From assembly GCA_025055385.1 (NCBI GenBank), contig JANWXE010000148.1, forward strand, positions 1-55,434: a stretch of DNA of 55,434 bases. Direction: 5' to 3'. The notes beneath the pieces were generated by a model. The model saw only the letters and a program-made list of their open reading frames with translations, did no database searches and had not been told where the DNA came from. Below, piece by piece: positions 36,071 to 46,284 of this stretch. The position numbers and the translations under genes are program-made. The stretch is from Burkholderiaceae bacterium (GTDB lineage Bacteria; Pseudomonadota; Gammaproteobacteria; Burkholderiales; Burkholderiaceae_F). How positions within the stretch are numbered: position 1 is the stretch's first letter; every line of letters begins with the position of its first letter.

Positions 36071-37015
36071 GTGCGCTTCTCCATCTATCAGGAGAGCAAA
36101 AAAGGTGGCCGGCGGGTCAATCAGGACCGCATGGGCTACCTGTATACGCGCGACTCCCTGCTGCTGCTGGTGGCCGACGGGATGGGAGGGCATGCGCGTG
36201 GCGAGGTGGCGGCGCAACTGACGTTGCAGACGATGGCAGCCATCTTTCAGCGCGACGCCAAGCCTGTGTTGCCTGACCCAGCACGATTCTTAGAGGAGGC
36301 AATCCTGGCAGCGCACCGGGAGTTGCACCGCTACCGCGCTGAACATAGCTTGCCTGAGGCGCCCCGCACGACGATTGTGGCTTGTGTGGTGCAGCAGGGC
36401 ATGGCGACCTGGGCGCACGCTGGCGATTCTCGCCTGTACCTGATTCGCGGCGCGCGCATCGTGGAGCGCACGATCGATCATTCACGTGTCCATCACCTGG
36501 TGTCTTCCGGCCTGATTCGCCCAGAGGATGCGAAAGACCATCCCGAGCGCAATCGCATCTTCAATTGCGTCGGCGCTTACATCGCGCCAACCGTCGAAAT
36601 CAGCCAACCGGTTGCGCTGAAAAACGGTGACACGCTGTTGCTGTGCACAGACGGCTTATGGGGGTCGCTGACCGATCGCCAGATCGCCGAGGCGTTCGTT
36701 GGCAAGACGGTCATGCGGGCTGTTCCCGAGCTAATGGAACTGGCGCTGGCCAACGCGGGGTCTGATGCCGATAACTGCACTGCTGTGGCGATGACCTGGG
36801 CCGGCAGTGAGTCAGTTGACATGGTGCCGCCGACTGACGCACCCGTGTCGACGCTGGTGATACCCGATGGAGCGGTTGCCTCCACTGTACAGTTTCCGCG
36901 GCATGCCGACGTGGGTGCGGAGGAGGAGTTCACGGAAGACAAGATCGACGAGGCGGTGGCAGAAATTCAACGGGCGATCCAGCGCTCAGCCCGCCTGATT
37001 GAGTCCAAACGATAG
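36071..37015 (+). CDS. PP2C-family serine/threonine phosphatase (GTG start)
   Basis: [67 protein letters not shown]. Confidence 0.94.
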   Translation: MRFSIYQESKKGGRRVNQDRMGYLYTRDSLLLLVADGMGGHARGEVAAQLTLQTMAAIFQRDAKPVLPDPARFLEEAILAAHRELHRYRAEHSLPEAPRTTIVACVVQQGMATWAHAGDSRLYLIRGARIVERTIDHSRVHHLVSSGLIRPEDAKDHPERNRIFNCVGAYIAPTVEISQPVALKNGDTLLLCTDGLWGSLTDRQIAEAFVGKTVMRAVPELMELALANAGSDADNCTAVAMTWAGSESVDMVPPTDAPVSTLVIPDGAVASTVQFPRHADVGAEEEFTEDKIDEAVAEIQRAIQRSARLIESKR

Positions 37016-37029
37016 GAGCGCCGCTAGGT

Positions 37030-37755
37030 ATGAGCGTTACGCGCGCCGGCAACCGCCGCGCCGATGAGCTTCGCCCCGTGCGCCTGACACGTGGTTACAC
37101 GCGCCATGCCGAGGGATCGGTATTGGTCGAATTCGGAGACACTCGCGTATTGTGTACAGCCTCCGTTGAGGACAAGGTGCCGCCATTTCGCAAGGGCAGC
37201 GGCCAGGGGTGGGTAACCGCCGAATATGGCATGTTGCCGCGTGCAACGGCCACGCGCACCGAACGTGAAGCGACGCGCGGCCGGCAGGGCGGGCGCACGC
37301 AAGAAATCCAGCGGTTGATCGGCCGTAGCCTGCGAGCGGTGGTCGACCTGGCCGCCCTTGGTGAGCGCAGCATCGTGGTCGACTGCGACGTACTGCAGGC
37401 CGATGGCGGAACGCGCACGGCTGCGATCACCGGTGCCTTCGTTGCCCTTCACGATGCGTTGACCTGGCTTCAGGCCCGGGGGCTCATTGAGGGGGTTGCA
37501 ATTCGCGATTATGTAGCGGCTGTCTCGGTGGGCTTGTGCGAGGGACAGGCCTTGCTCGATCTGGACTACGCCGAGGACTCCCATTGCGACACGGACATGA
37601 ATGTGGTGATGACCGGCAGTGGGCATCTCGTGGAGGTGCAAGGGACCGCAGAGGGGCGGCCGTTTACGCTGGCGGAGATGGAGCAGATGCTGCTGCTGGC
37701 AAGGCGTGGCATCGAACGGTTAATCGCAGCGCAGCGGGAGGCCCTCGGGGCCTGA
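37030..37755 (+). CDS. rph: Ribonuclease PH
   Basis: [62 protein letters not shown]. Confidence 0.98.
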   Translation: MSVTRAGNRRADELRPVRLTRGYTRHAEGSVLVEFGDTRVLCTASVEDKVPPFRKGSGQGWVTAEYGMLPRATATRTEREATRGRQGGRTQEIQRLIGRSLRAVVDLAALGERSIVVDCDVLQADGGTRTAAITGAFVALHDALTWLQARGLIEGVAIRDYVAAVSVGLCEGQALLDLDYAEDSHCDTDMNVVMTGSGHLVEVQGTAEGRPFTLAEMEQMLLLARRGIERLIAAQREALGA

Positions 37756-37764
37756 CGCCATCCC

Positions 37765-38367
37765 GTGCTTCCGCGGCGCTTGGTCATAGCTTCAAACAAC
37801 GCAGGCAAGTTGCGCGAGTTGCAAGCGCTGCTTGCGCCGGCGGGTGTCGAGGTCATCGCCCAGGCGGCGCTCGGGATCGCAGGTGCGGAGGAACCGCATA
37901 GGACATTCGTTGAGAACGCGCTCGCCAAGGCGCGGCATGCGGCGCGCGCCAGCGGTTTGCCGGCGCTGGCCGACGATTCGGGATTGTGCTGTGTAGCTCT
38001 CGGCGGCGCCCCCGGGGTGCGTTCGGCCCGCTTTGCCGGCGAGGGTGCAAGCGATGCCGACAACAACGCCGAGCTGGTCCGCCGGCTTGCGCCTTATGCG
38101 GACCGCCGTGCGCATTATGTGTGCGTGCTGGTGGCTCTGGCGCATGCTGACGATCCCGAGCCGTTGCTCGCTGAGGCGCGTTGGTACGGCACGATCGTGG
38201 ATGAGCCACGTGGCCACGGGGGCTTCGGCTATGACCCACACTTTTTTTTGCCGCAGCTTGGCCAGACGGCTGCGCAGCTAGCGCCTGCGCACAAGAACGC
38301 GATCAGCCACCGCGGTCAAGCGCTGGCGGCCTTGCGCGAGAAGCTGCGCAACCACTGGGGATGGTGA
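37765..38367 (+). CDS. rdgB: XTP/dITP diphosphatase (RdgB/HAM1 family)
   Basis: LVIASNNAGKLRELQALL; ADDSGLCCVALGGAPGVRSARFAGEGASD; GGFGYDPHFFLP. Confidence 0.97.
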   Translation: MLPRRLVIASNNAGKLRELQALLAPAGVEVIAQAALGIAGAEEPHRTFVENALAKARHAARASGLPALADDSGLCCVALGGAPGVRSARFAGEGASDADNNAELVRRLAPYADRRAHYVCVLVALAHADDPEPLLAEARWYGTIVDEPRGHGGFGYDPHFFLPQLGQTAAQLAPAHKNAISHRGQALAALREKLRNHWGW

Positions 38368-39593
38368 TGCCGGTGGCATCTGCGGGGGGCGGCATCGAAG
38401 TGCCGCCGTTGTCGCACTACCTGCGGCCTGGCGTGCTGAGCCTGAGCCGCTTGCCGCCGCTGGCGCTTTACTTGCACTTTCCTTGGTGCGTGCGCAAATG
38501 CCCATACTGCGATTTCAACTCCCACGAGCCGTTGGGTGGCGTGCACGCGATCCCCGAGGTGCAGTACCTCGAGGCGCTGCGCTGTGATCTGGAGGCGGCG
38601 CTGCCTTACGTGTGGGGTCGGCCGATCGTGTCGGTCTACCTCGGCGGCGGAACGCCAAGCCTACTGTCACCCGAGGGCCTTGCCCGCTTGCTGTCGGACG
38701 TGCGGGCTTTGCTGCCACTGGTGCCTGATTGCGAAATCACCTTGGAGGCTAACCCAGGAACGGTAGAGGCGACGCGTTTCGCGGCATACCGGGCAGCTGG
38801 CGTGAACCGGCTGTCGCTGGGCATCCAGTCCTTTGATGACATCAAGCTCAAGGCGCTTGGCCGTATTCACGACCGCGCGCAGGCGATTGCGGCAATCGAA
38901 TGCGCACAGCGGCACTTCGACAACTTCAACCTTGACCTCATGTTTGCCCTGCCTGGGCAGTCACTGGCCGAGCTGCATAAGGACTTACTGACGGCGCTTG
39001 ACTTCGCTCCGCCGCATCTGTCCGTCTACCAGCTTACGCTGGAACCGAATACGGTCTTCGCCAAGCATCCGCCCCCGCTGCCAGATGAAGACCTCGCCGC
39101 TGCGATGTGGGACACCGTGCAGCAGCGGCTCGGCGCAGCGGGCTACCGGCACTATGAAGTCTCCGCCTACGCTCGCCCGGGCAAGGAATGCCGGCACAAC
39201 ATCAATTACTGGACTTTTGGTGATTACCTCGGCATTGGCGCTGGCGCGCACGGCAAGCTGTCGTTTCCGCACCGCATCGTGCGGCAACGCCGTTTGCGCC
39301 AGCCGGCGACTTATCTTGCGCAACGGGTAAGCGGGCGCTTCGTCGCCGATAGCTGGGAGGTGCGGCGCGCCGACCTGCCCTTTGAATTCATGCTGAATGC
39401 CCTACGCCTGACGCAGGGCGTGCCGGCGGCGCTTTTTTCGGCGCGCACCGGCCTGCCACCATCTGCGATCGCTGCATCGGTTGAGCGAGCAGTCGCACGG
39501 GGCCTGCTTGAGGCGACGCCCGTCTTTTTGCGGCCCACGCCGCTTGGCCGGCGTTTCCTTAGCGACTTACAGGCTCTATTTTTGCCTGAATAG
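38361..39593 (+). CDS. hemW: HemW-like radical SAM protein (heme chaperone)
   Basis: LALYLHFPWCVRKCPYCDFNSH radical SAM motif; YLGGGTPSLL; GVNRLSLGIQSFDD. Confidence 0.96.
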   Translation: MVMPVASAGGGIEVPPLSHYLRPGVLSLSRLPPLALYLHFPWCVRKCPYCDFNSHEPLGGVHAIPEVQYLEALRCDLEAALPYVWGRPIVSVYLGGGTPSLLSPEGLARLLSDVRALLPLVPDCEITLEANPGTVEATRFAAYRAAGVNRLSLGIQSFDDIKLKALGRIHDRAQAIAAIECAQRHFDNFNLDLMFALPGQSLAELHKDLLTALDFAPPHLSVYQLTLEPNTVFAKHPPPLPDEDLAAAMWDTVQQRLGAAGYRHYEVSAYARPGKECRHNINYWTFGDYLGIGAGAHGKLSFPHRIVRQRRLRQPATYLAQRVSGRFVADSWEVRRADLPFEFMLNALRLTQGVPAALFSARTGLPPSAIAASVERAVARGLLEATPVFLRPTPLGRRFLSDLQALFLPE

Positions 39594-39596
39594 AAA

Positions 39597-39652
39597 GCTC
39601 CAAATTGGTGCATGATGCCCTATTATGATGCATCATAGCACCTAATAGGTGC
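39597..39652 (+). promoter_or_regulatory. NtrC-type enhancer sites upstream of glnA
   Basis: GCAC-N7-GTGC at 39638-39652 (perfect) and GCTC-N7-GTGC at 39597-39611 (one mismatch), centres 41 bp apart. Confidence 0.75.
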
Positions 39653-39707
39653 ATTCTACTCGGATTCTTCACCGGGTCCGGCCGCGGACGCACGCGATCG
39701 GTGCGCA

Positions 39708-39723
39708 CGGCACGGTTTCTGCT
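39708..39723 (+). promoter_or_regulatory. Sigma-54 (-24/-12) promoter of glnA
   Basis: GGCACGGTTTCTGCTT with GG(39709-39710)-N10-GC(39721-39722). Confidence 0.75.
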
Positions 39724-39800
39724 TGATCTGTGGGGCGAAGGCTTCACCCGCATGGGGCGGGTGAGTGGTTCAGCAACTTTGCGAGCGAGGAGATCGATCG

Positions 39801-41213
39801 ATGGCGACGGCCAAAGACGTGATGAAAATGATTAGCGACAACGAGGTGAAGTTCGTTGACCTGCGGTTTACGGATACCCGAGGCAAGGAGCAGCACGTCT
39901 CGGTGCCGGTCAAGGCGTTTACGGAAGAAAAGTTTGAGCACGGCCACGCCTTTGATGGCTCCTCGATTGCCGGCTGGAAAGGGATTGAGGCGTCCGACAT
40001 GCTGCTGATGCCGGATCCCAGCACCGCGCGCATGGACCCATTCCGCGAGGAAAACACGCTGATTTTGACCTGCGACGTGATCGAGCCGTCTACCGGCAAG
40101 GGCTATGAGCGCGATCCGCGATCGCTCGCTAAGCGTGCCGAGGCCTATCTGAAGTCCACCGGCCTGGGTGACACGGCCTATTTTGGCCCTGAACCCGAAT
40201 TTTTCATCTTCGACTCGGTGACCTGGAGCATCGACATGTCCGGTTGCTTCGTGAAGATTAAGTGTGAGGAGGCGCCCTGGTCCAGCGGCATTGATTATGA
40301 GGCGGGTAATCTCGCCCATCGCCCGGCGGTCAAAGGCGGCTATTTCCCTGTGCCTCCGACTGACTCGCTCCAGGACATTCGTTCTGAGATTGCGCTACTG
40401 TTGGAACAGCAGGGGGTCGAGGTCGAAGTGCACCATCATGAGGTGGCTGCACCGGGGCAGTGCGAAATCGGCACGAAGTTCAACACACTGGTGAAGCGCG
40501 CCGACTGGATGCAGATCCTGAAGTATACGGTCTGGAATGTCGCCGCAAGCTATGGCAAGACAGCCACCTTCATGCCGAAGCCGGTCGTTGGCGACAACGG
40601 TTCCGGCATGCACGTGCACCAGTCGGTGTGGAAAGACGGCGTGAACCTTTTTGCGGGCAACGGCTACGCGGGTCTGTCTGACTTTGCGCTCTACTACATT
40701 GGCGGAATTATTAAGCACGCAAAGGCGCTGAACGCCATTACCAATCCGAGCACCAACTCGTACAAGCGGCTCGTGCCGGGGTTTGAGGCGCCTATTAATC
40801 TTGCCTACTCGGCCCGCAATCGCTCAGCGGCATGCCGAATCCCTTATGTGGCGAATCCAAAAGGGCGGCGCGTCGAGGTGCGCTTCCCGGATCCGACTGC
40901 CAATCCTTACCTCGCGTTCGCGGCCATGCTGATGGCCGGGCTAGACGGGGTGCAGAACAAGATCCATCCAGGCGACCCGATGGACAAAAATCTATATGAC
41001 CTGCCGCCTGAGGAGGCAGCGAAGATTCCGCATCCGTGCGCATCCCTCGACGAGGCGCTGGAGGCGCTCGATAAGGACCGCGAGTTCCTTACTCGGGGTG
41101 GCGTCTTCACCAACGACATGATCGACGCCTACATTGCGCTAAAGATGGAGGAAGTCACGCGCTTCCGCATGACGACGCACCCGGTCGAATTTGACATGTA
41201 CTACTCGCTCTGA
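39801..41213 (+). CDS. glnA: Glutamine synthetase type I
   Basis: [69 protein letters not shown]. Confidence 0.98.
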   Translation: MATAKDVMKMISDNEVKFVDLRFTDTRGKEQHVSVPVKAFTEEKFEHGHAFDGSSIAGWKGIEASDMLLMPDPSTARMDPFREENTLILTCDVIEPSTGKGYERDPRSLAKRAEAYLKSTGLGDTAYFGPEPEFFIFDSVTWSIDMSGCFVKIKCEEAPWSSGIDYEAGNLAHRPAVKGGYFPVPPTDSLQDIRSEIALLLEQQGVEVEVHHHEVAAPGQCEIGTKFNTLVKRADWMQILKYTVWNVAASYGKTATFMPKPVVGDNGSGMHVHQSVWKDGVNLFAGNGYAGLSDFALYYIGGIIKHAKALNAITNPSTNSYKRLVPGFEAPINLAYSARNRSAACRIPYVANPKGRRVEVRFPDPTANPYLAFAAMLMAGLDGVQNKIHPGDPMDKNLYDLPPEEAAKIPHPCASLDEALEALDKDREFLTRGGVFTNDMIDAYIALKMEEVTRFRMTTHPVEFDMYYSL

Positions 41214-41221
41214 GCGCCAAG

Positions 41222-41247
41222 GCGGCCCGCGCGCCGGCGCGGGCCGC
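41222..41247 (+). terminator. Strong GC hairpin after glnA (possible terminator, no U-tract)
   Basis: GCGGCCCGCGC-gccg-GCGCGGGCCGC, 11-bp perfect stem right after the stop codon. Confidence 0.55.
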
Positions 41248-41369
41248 TGCCCAGCTGCAGCCGCCTAAATAGCGGTGCTTTAAGCCGCCTGCTGGGGCGA
41301 TCGGCGGGATGTGGCGTGGTGTCGACGTGACGTACACTGAACCAGTCGTGGGTCCGAGCGGGAGTCGCG

Positions 41370-41861
41370 ATGAAACCGGGCGTATTGCCGTGGGGCGTTG
41401 CCGCGCTACTGGCGGGCGCGGCGCATGCACAAGGGGAAGCGATCTACAAGTGCGTCGATGCCGAGGGGCGGGCGACTTTCACGAATGTCGCCCCAGGCAA
41501 GGACTGTCGGCGTCTGGACATCGGCCCGATTACGACGGTTCCGGCACCCAAGCTGCCGGCCCGACCCGCCGCTGGCAGCGGCGAGCGTGTGCAGCCGGCC
41601 AGCTTCCCGCGCATCGATGCCGACGCGCAGCGGGTGCGCGACGTCGAGCGCCGGCGCATCTTGGAGGAGGAATTGCGCCTCGAAGAGGAGCGGCTTGCTC
41701 GGCTGCGCGCAGAATTCAACAACGGCGAGCCGGAACGGCGTGCCGACGAGCGCAACTACGCGCGCTACCTAGAGCGCGTGCAGAGGCTGCAGGAAGAAAT
41801 TCAGCGCGGCGAGAACAATATCGCGGCGTTGCGTCGCGAACTGTCGTTGCTGCGGCCATAG
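41370..41861 (+). CDS. DUF4124 domain-containing exported protein
   Basis: MKPGVLPWGVAALLAGAAHAQGEAIYKCVDAEGRATFTNVAPGKDCRRL; coiled-coil C-terminus; between glnA and ntrB. Confidence 0.82.
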   Translation: MKPGVLPWGVAALLAGAAHAQGEAIYKCVDAEGRATFTNVAPGKDCRRLDIGPITTVPAPKLPARPAAGSGERVQPASFPRIDADAQRVRDVERRRILEEELRLEEERLARLRAEFNNGEPERRADERNYARYLERVQRLQEEIQRGENNIAALRRELSLLRP

Positions 41862-41886
41862 CAAACTGCCCGCGCGGGGGGGCGCA

Positions 41887-42990
41887 ATGAGCAGCCTCCC
41901 AAGCGCCCCAACGAGCCGGTTCGTTGAGACCGAGGAGCCGGCCCGTTACGCCGGGCTTGAGCTACTGGCCACGGCTGTTTTATTGATCGATACGGACGCC
42001 AAGGTTGCCTTTGCCAACCAGTCGGCTGAACAGCTCTTCGAGGTATCGCGCCGCGCGCTGGTGGGTCAGCCCGTGCAGCGGTTGTTCGTCGATGCCGGGG
42101 CGATCGACCGCCTGCTGACGGCGGCGCGCGCCAATGATCTGGGCCAACGCAAGCAGGTACTTGAGCTGCGACGGCCTCTTAAAGAGCCCCTGCCTGTGCA
42201 GGCGGTCGCAAGCGCGCTGTACGACCAGGAACACCCGCTAGCGCTGGAATTAACCGAGATTGAGCGCCAGCTGAAGGTCTCGCGCGAGGAGCACTGGCTC
42301 GACCTTTCAGAAGCGAGCCGTCATTTGCTGCGTAACCTCGCGCATGAGATCAAAAACCCGCTCGGCGGCATCCGCGGCGCGGCGCAACTGCTGGAGCGCG
42401 AACTGCCCGGTCGTGAGCAACGCGAATACACGCGCGTGATCATCGACGAAGCAGACCGCCTGCAGGCGCTGGTTGACCGACTATTAGCGCCGCACCGCAG
42501 CCCGCGGGTCGTGGCGCAGTTCAATATCCACGAGGTAACAGAGCGGGTGCGCGCGGTGATCCTCGCGGAGTTTCCGCGCGGGCTGACCATTGAGCGCGAC
42601 TATGACGCCTCGGTGCCTGACCTGCGCGGCGACCGCGAGCAACTCATTCAGGCGTTGCTGAACATCGTACGCAACGCAGCTCAGGCGCTGACCGACCGGA
42701 TAGCCGCTGGCGACGCCAAGATCGTTCTCACCACGCGCGTGGCGCGCAACGTCACCATCGCGCGCCGCCGCCATCGCCTGGCACTGGACTTGCACGTGAT
42801 CGACAACGGGCCGGGGATTCCGAGTGAGCTGCAGCCGCATATTTTTTACCCGCTCGTTTCCGGGCGCACTGGCGGCAGCGGCCTCGGTTTGACGCTGGCG
42901 CAGACCTACGTGCAGCAGAACGAGGGCATGGTGGAATTCGAAAGCCGTCCGGGTCGTACCGATTTTCGCATCCTACTGCCGCTGCCCTAG
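41887..42990 (+). CDS. glnL: Nitrogen regulation sensor histidine kinase NtrB (GlnL)
   Basis: PAS, LRNLAHEIKNPLGGIRGAAQLLERELP, GGSGLGLTLAQTYVQQNEGMVEFESRPG. Confidence 0.96.
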   Translation: MSSLPSAPTSRFVETEEPARYAGLELLATAVLLIDTDAKVAFANQSAEQLFEVSRRALVGQPVQRLFVDAGAIDRLLTAARANDLGQRKQVLELRRPLKEPLPVQAVASALYDQEHPLALELTEIERQLKVSREEHWLDLSEASRHLLRNLAHEIKNPLGGIRGAAQLLERELPGREQREYTRVIIDEADRLQALVDRLLAPHRSPRVVAQFNIHEVTERVRAVILAEFPRGLTIERDYDASVPDLRGDREQLIQALLNIVRNAAQALTDRIAAGDAKIVLTTRVARNVTIARRRHRLALDLHVIDNGPGIPSELQPHIFYPLVSGRTGGSGLGLTLAQTYVQQNEGMVEFESRPGRTDFRILLPLP

Positions 42991-43019
42991 GCGAGGAGGG
43001 GAGCAAGGGAGGAGCCGAA

Positions 43020-44519
43020 GTGAGCGAAACCACGCTGGTGCCGGCAAGCCCATCGGCGGCGACAGCTGGCGGGTCATCTGCGACAAGGGCGGTGTGGATC
43101 GTTGATGACGACCGCTCAATCCGCTGGGTGTTGGAGAAAGCGTTGTCTCGGGAGGGTATCCCGTGCCGATCCTTCGGTGCCGCCGCCGACGTGCTGGCGG
43201 CGCTGGCACGCGAAAGCCCGCGCGTGCTGGTCTCCGACATCCGTATGCCGGGCACTGACGGACTGGAGCTGCTGCGCACGGTAAAGGCGCGGCTGCCGCA
43301 GCTGCCGGTCATCATCATGACGGCCTTCTCAGACCTGGAGAGCGCGGTGGCCGCCTTTCAGGGCGGCGCCTTTGAATATTTACCTAAACCGTTCGACATC
43401 GACCGGGCCTTGGAGCTAATCCGCCGTGCGCTCGACGAAGGCGAGCGCGAGACGACGCGCGACGAAGCCCCGCTGCAGGCGCCTGAGATCATCGGTCAGG
43501 CTGCGGCCATGCAAGAGGTGTTCCGCGCCATTGGCCGGCTGGCGCAATCCAACGTCACGGTTTTGATTACCGGTGAATCTGGCACTGGCAAAGAAGTCGT
43601 CGCCCGTGCCTTACATCGCCACAGCGCGCGCGCGGCGCGCCCGTTCATCGCGCTGAACATGGCCGCAATCCCACGCGATCTGCTGGAGTCGGAACTCTTC
43701 GGTCACGAGCGCGGCGCCTTCACAGGCGCCCAGGCGTTGCGGCGCGGCCGCTTCGAACAGGCCGAGGGCGGCACGCTGTTCCTGGATGAGATCGGCGACA
43801 TGCCCGCCGAGCTACAGACGAGGCTGCTGCGTGTGCTCTCTGACGGTCATTTTTACCGCGTCGGCGGGCACGAACCGATTCGTGCGGATGTGCGCGTGAT
43901 TGCGGCCACGCACCAGAACTTGGAAGAACGCGTGCGGCAGGGGCTGTTTCGCGAGGACCTGTACCACCGCCTGAACGTGATCCGCCTGCGGTTGCCGCCG
44001 CTGCGCGAAAGACGCGAAGACATTCCTTTGTTGGCGCGGCACTTTCTGGCTGCCAGCGCGCGCGAACTGGGTGTAGAGCCGAAGCGGCTCTCTGAGGAGG
44101 CGCTTGCGTTCATCCAGCAGTTGCCGTTTCCCGGCAATGTAAGGCAGCTTGAGAACCTGTGCCGGTGGCTGACGGTGCTCGCGCCGGGGCAGGTGGTCAA
44201 AGTGGAAGACCTGCCCGTGGAGCTGCGCACCGCCGGCGGCGAGGAGCCGGCCACCGGCTCGCCAGCGCCCGTATCCTCGGCGCGGGTGCCTGCGCCAGTA
44301 GATCGAGATTGGCGTGCCCTGCTGGTGGAGGAAGTGGAGCGCCGCCTCGCCGCCGGCCAGCGTGAGGTGATGGTGGCGCTGACGCGCGATTTCGAGGCAG
44401 CGTTGATCCGCACCGCACTAAAGCACACGCATGGCCGACGCATTGAGGCGGCGCACAAGCTTGGCCTTGGACGCAACACGATCACGCGCAAAATCCAAGA
44501 GCTCGGCCTCGAGGATTAA
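43020..44519 (+). CDS. glnG: Nitrogen regulation response regulator NtrC (GlnG)
   Basis: Receiver + sigma-54 AAA+ ([34 protein letters not shown]) + Fis-type HTH. Confidence 0.97.
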   Translation: MSETTLVPASPSAATAGGSSATRAVWIVDDDRSIRWVLEKALSREGIPCRSFGAAADVLAALARESPRVLVSDIRMPGTDGLELLRTVKARLPQLPVIIMTAFSDLESAVAAFQGGAFEYLPKPFDIDRALELIRRALDEGERETTRDEAPLQAPEIIGQAAAMQEVFRAIGRLAQSNVTVLITGESGTGKEVVARALHRHSARAARPFIALNMAAIPRDLLESELFGHERGAFTGAQALRRGRFEQAEGGTLFLDEIGDMPAELQTRLLRVLSDGHFYRVGGHEPIRADVRVIAATHQNLEERVRQGLFREDLYHRLNVIRLRLPPLRERREDIPLLARHFLAASARELGVEPKRLSEEALAFIQQLPFPGNVRQLENLCRWLTVLAPGQVVKVEDLPVELRTAGGEEPATGSPAPVSSARVPAPVDRDWRALLVEEVERRLAAGQREVMVALTRDFEAALIRTALKHTHGRRIEAAHKLGLGRNTITRKIQELGLED

Positions 44520-44527
44520 GGCGCGAT

Positions 44528-44556
44528 GGCCGCTGCCTCGCCGCAGCGGCCCCTTT
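44528..44556 (+). terminator. Terminator-like hairpin after ntrC
   Basis: GGCCGCTGC(44528-44536)-ctcgcc-GCAGCGGCC(44543-44551), then CCTTT. Confidence 0.5.
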
Positions 44557-44845
44557 GGTCGTGTATCTGCGCGAACGTCTGACGCGGCTGGCCCAGCCGT
44601 CAAAGGAGCGGTTGATCCACTGAGGCTGGACGCTAAGGATTGCCTGAAACCGTGGTCGGCAGCACGCTGGCGGCTGGAGGACCGGCGTTCCGCGCGGCTG
44701 GTCGTCGGTCTGTGTGTCTGCGCGCCGTTCTAGAGCCTGCCGCTTGCCTGGCCAGGGCGGCGCGCGGCAGCGGCTGCTGGCTTGCTTGCTGTGGCACGGC
44801 TGGCTGCGTTTATGTTGCAGGGTCAGGCCGCGCCGCGTGATGCTG

Positions 44846-45625
44846 TCAAAGCGACAGCGTAGCAATGACCGGCGCGTGATCGCTTGGCTGTTCACAGCCG
44901 CGCAGCGCCACGTCAATCGTGCAGGCACTGCACTGCGCCGCTAAGCTCGGCGATAACAAAATGTGATCGATGCGCAGACCCCATTGGCGGCGAAACGCCA
45001 GGTTGCGATAGTCCCACCAGGTGTAGCTGCGCTCGGGCTGCTCGAACAGTCGGAACGCGTCTTTCAGACCGAGGTCAAGCAAGGCACGGAAGGCAGCACG
45101 TTCCGGCTCGGAGAACAGAACCTGACCGTCCCAGCGCACCGGATCATGCACATCGCGTGCTTCGGGGGCGATGTTAAAGTCGCCTGCCAGTGCGAGTTGA
45201 TCGTGCCGCGCCAGTTCGCCGCGCAGCCAGTGCGCTAACGCTTCGAGCCACTTCAGCTTGTATGCGTACTTGTCGCTGTCCACGCTTTGGCCGTTCGGCA
45301 CGTAGGCGCAGACCACGCGCAGACCGTCGAAGCTGGCTGCCAGCAGCCGCCGTTGCTCGTCCGGGAAGTTCGGCAAGTTAACCTGAATGTCAGCCGGCTC
45401 AGTGGGAAGCCGTGACAGAATGGCTACGCCGTTGTACGTTTTCTGCCCAGCAAATACGCTGCGGTAGCCGGCCGCCTGCAGCTCGGGGACCGGAAAGCGG
45501 TCGTCCGGCAGCTTCGTTTCCTGCAAGCAGACGATGTCGAGCTGCCGTTGCGCAAGCCACCGCAGCAGGTGCGGCAGCCGCACTTTCAACGAATTGACAT
45601 TCCAGGTAGCCAGCGCAAGCGTCAT
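44846..45625 (-). CDS. xth: Exodeoxyribonuclease III
   Basis: [64 protein letters not shown]. Confidence 0.96.
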   Translation of the reverse strand: MTLALATWNVNSLKVRLPHLLRWLAQRQLDIVCLQETKLPDDRFPVPELQAAGYRSVFAGQKTYNGVAILSRLPTEPADIQVNLPNFPDEQRRLLAASFDGLRVVCAYVPNGQSVDSDKYAYKLKWLEALAHWLRGELARHDQLALAGDFNIAPEARDVHDPVRWDGQVLFSEPERAAFRALLDLGLKDAFRLFEQPERSYTWWDYRNLAFRRQWGLRIDHILLSPSLAAQCSACTIDVALRGCEQPSDHAPVIATLSL

Positions 45626-45692
45626 CGCACAGCAGGCAGCTGGTCAGCGCTGAAGCGCGCGATGCGGGCGCGGCAGCCGCGCGCGCTGCATT

Positions 45693-46250
45693 TCAGTTTC
45701 CCCTCTCTGGGGCACTTGGCGCGGTTAATGCCGGGCGCTGCGGCGCGAGCGGCTGTGGCGCTGGCTGCTGCCAGGTACGAGGCAACTGTGAGGCGCGCGG
45801 ATAACCGGCAGCATCCAGCAACGCGTGCCAGGCGCCCGCTTCGAATTCTCGCTGGACCTGACGCCCAACGGTGAGCACGGGCAGCCGCTTGCCGTACCCG
45901 AGTTTTTCGAGCGCTTCGGCATCCTGTACCGTTGTAACGGTGCGCTCCGTGAACGGAATGCCGCGGGCGATGAGTAGTGCGCGCGCGGCCTCGCAGGGCG
46001 CGCAGCTGGCGGTCGTATACAAAGTGACCGGGAAATCGCGCACCGCGCGGCGCAGTTCGTACGGCAGCGCTGCGAGGGCGTCGCTTTCCCCGCTGGCAGC
46101 GCGCGCATCGATCTTTTGCACGTTGCGTGCCTCGCGTGGCGGGTTATCACCGTAGACGGTGCGACCGTCGGCGTCGAGCCACTTATATTGCGCGCTCGCG
46201 CACGCCGGCATCAGGACCAGTGCCAGCAGCTTCCTGGGCCAAGCCTTCAT
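45693..46250 (-). CDS. DUF4124 + glutaredoxin-like exported protein
   Basis: MKAWPRKLLALVLMPACASAQYKWLDADGRTVYGDNPP signal/DUF4124; VTLYTTASCAPCEAARALLIARGIPFTERTV CxxC glutaredoxin motif. Confidence 0.85.
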   Translation of the reverse strand: MKAWPRKLLALVLMPACASAQYKWLDADGRTVYGDNPPREARNVQKIDARAASGESDALAALPYELRRAVRDFPVTLYTTASCAPCEAARALLIARGIPFTERTVTTVQDAEALEKLGYGKRLPVLTVGRQVQREFEAGAWHALLDAAGYPRASQLPRTWQQPAPQPLAPQRPALTAPSAPERGN

Positions 46251-46284
46251 TGTTGGTACTCCCCTCTGAGGCGTTCGGCCCCGC

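Noticed and set aside
38242-38249. T8 homopolymer in rdgB (and another at 6724-6731 in the ABC permease)
   Set aside because: Encodes conserved family residues (DPHFFLP and IVFFN) in frame; no evidence for phase variation
41309-41890. 193-aa ORF overlapping the DUF4124 gene in another frame
   Set aside because: The 41370-41861 frame has a signal peptide and a domain; the alternative frame is Arg/Gly/Ala low-complexity
44556-44845. Overlapping ORFs between ntrC and xth (100 aa and 148 aa)
   Set aside because: No recognisable protein features; the region looks like ordinary convergent intergenic sequence
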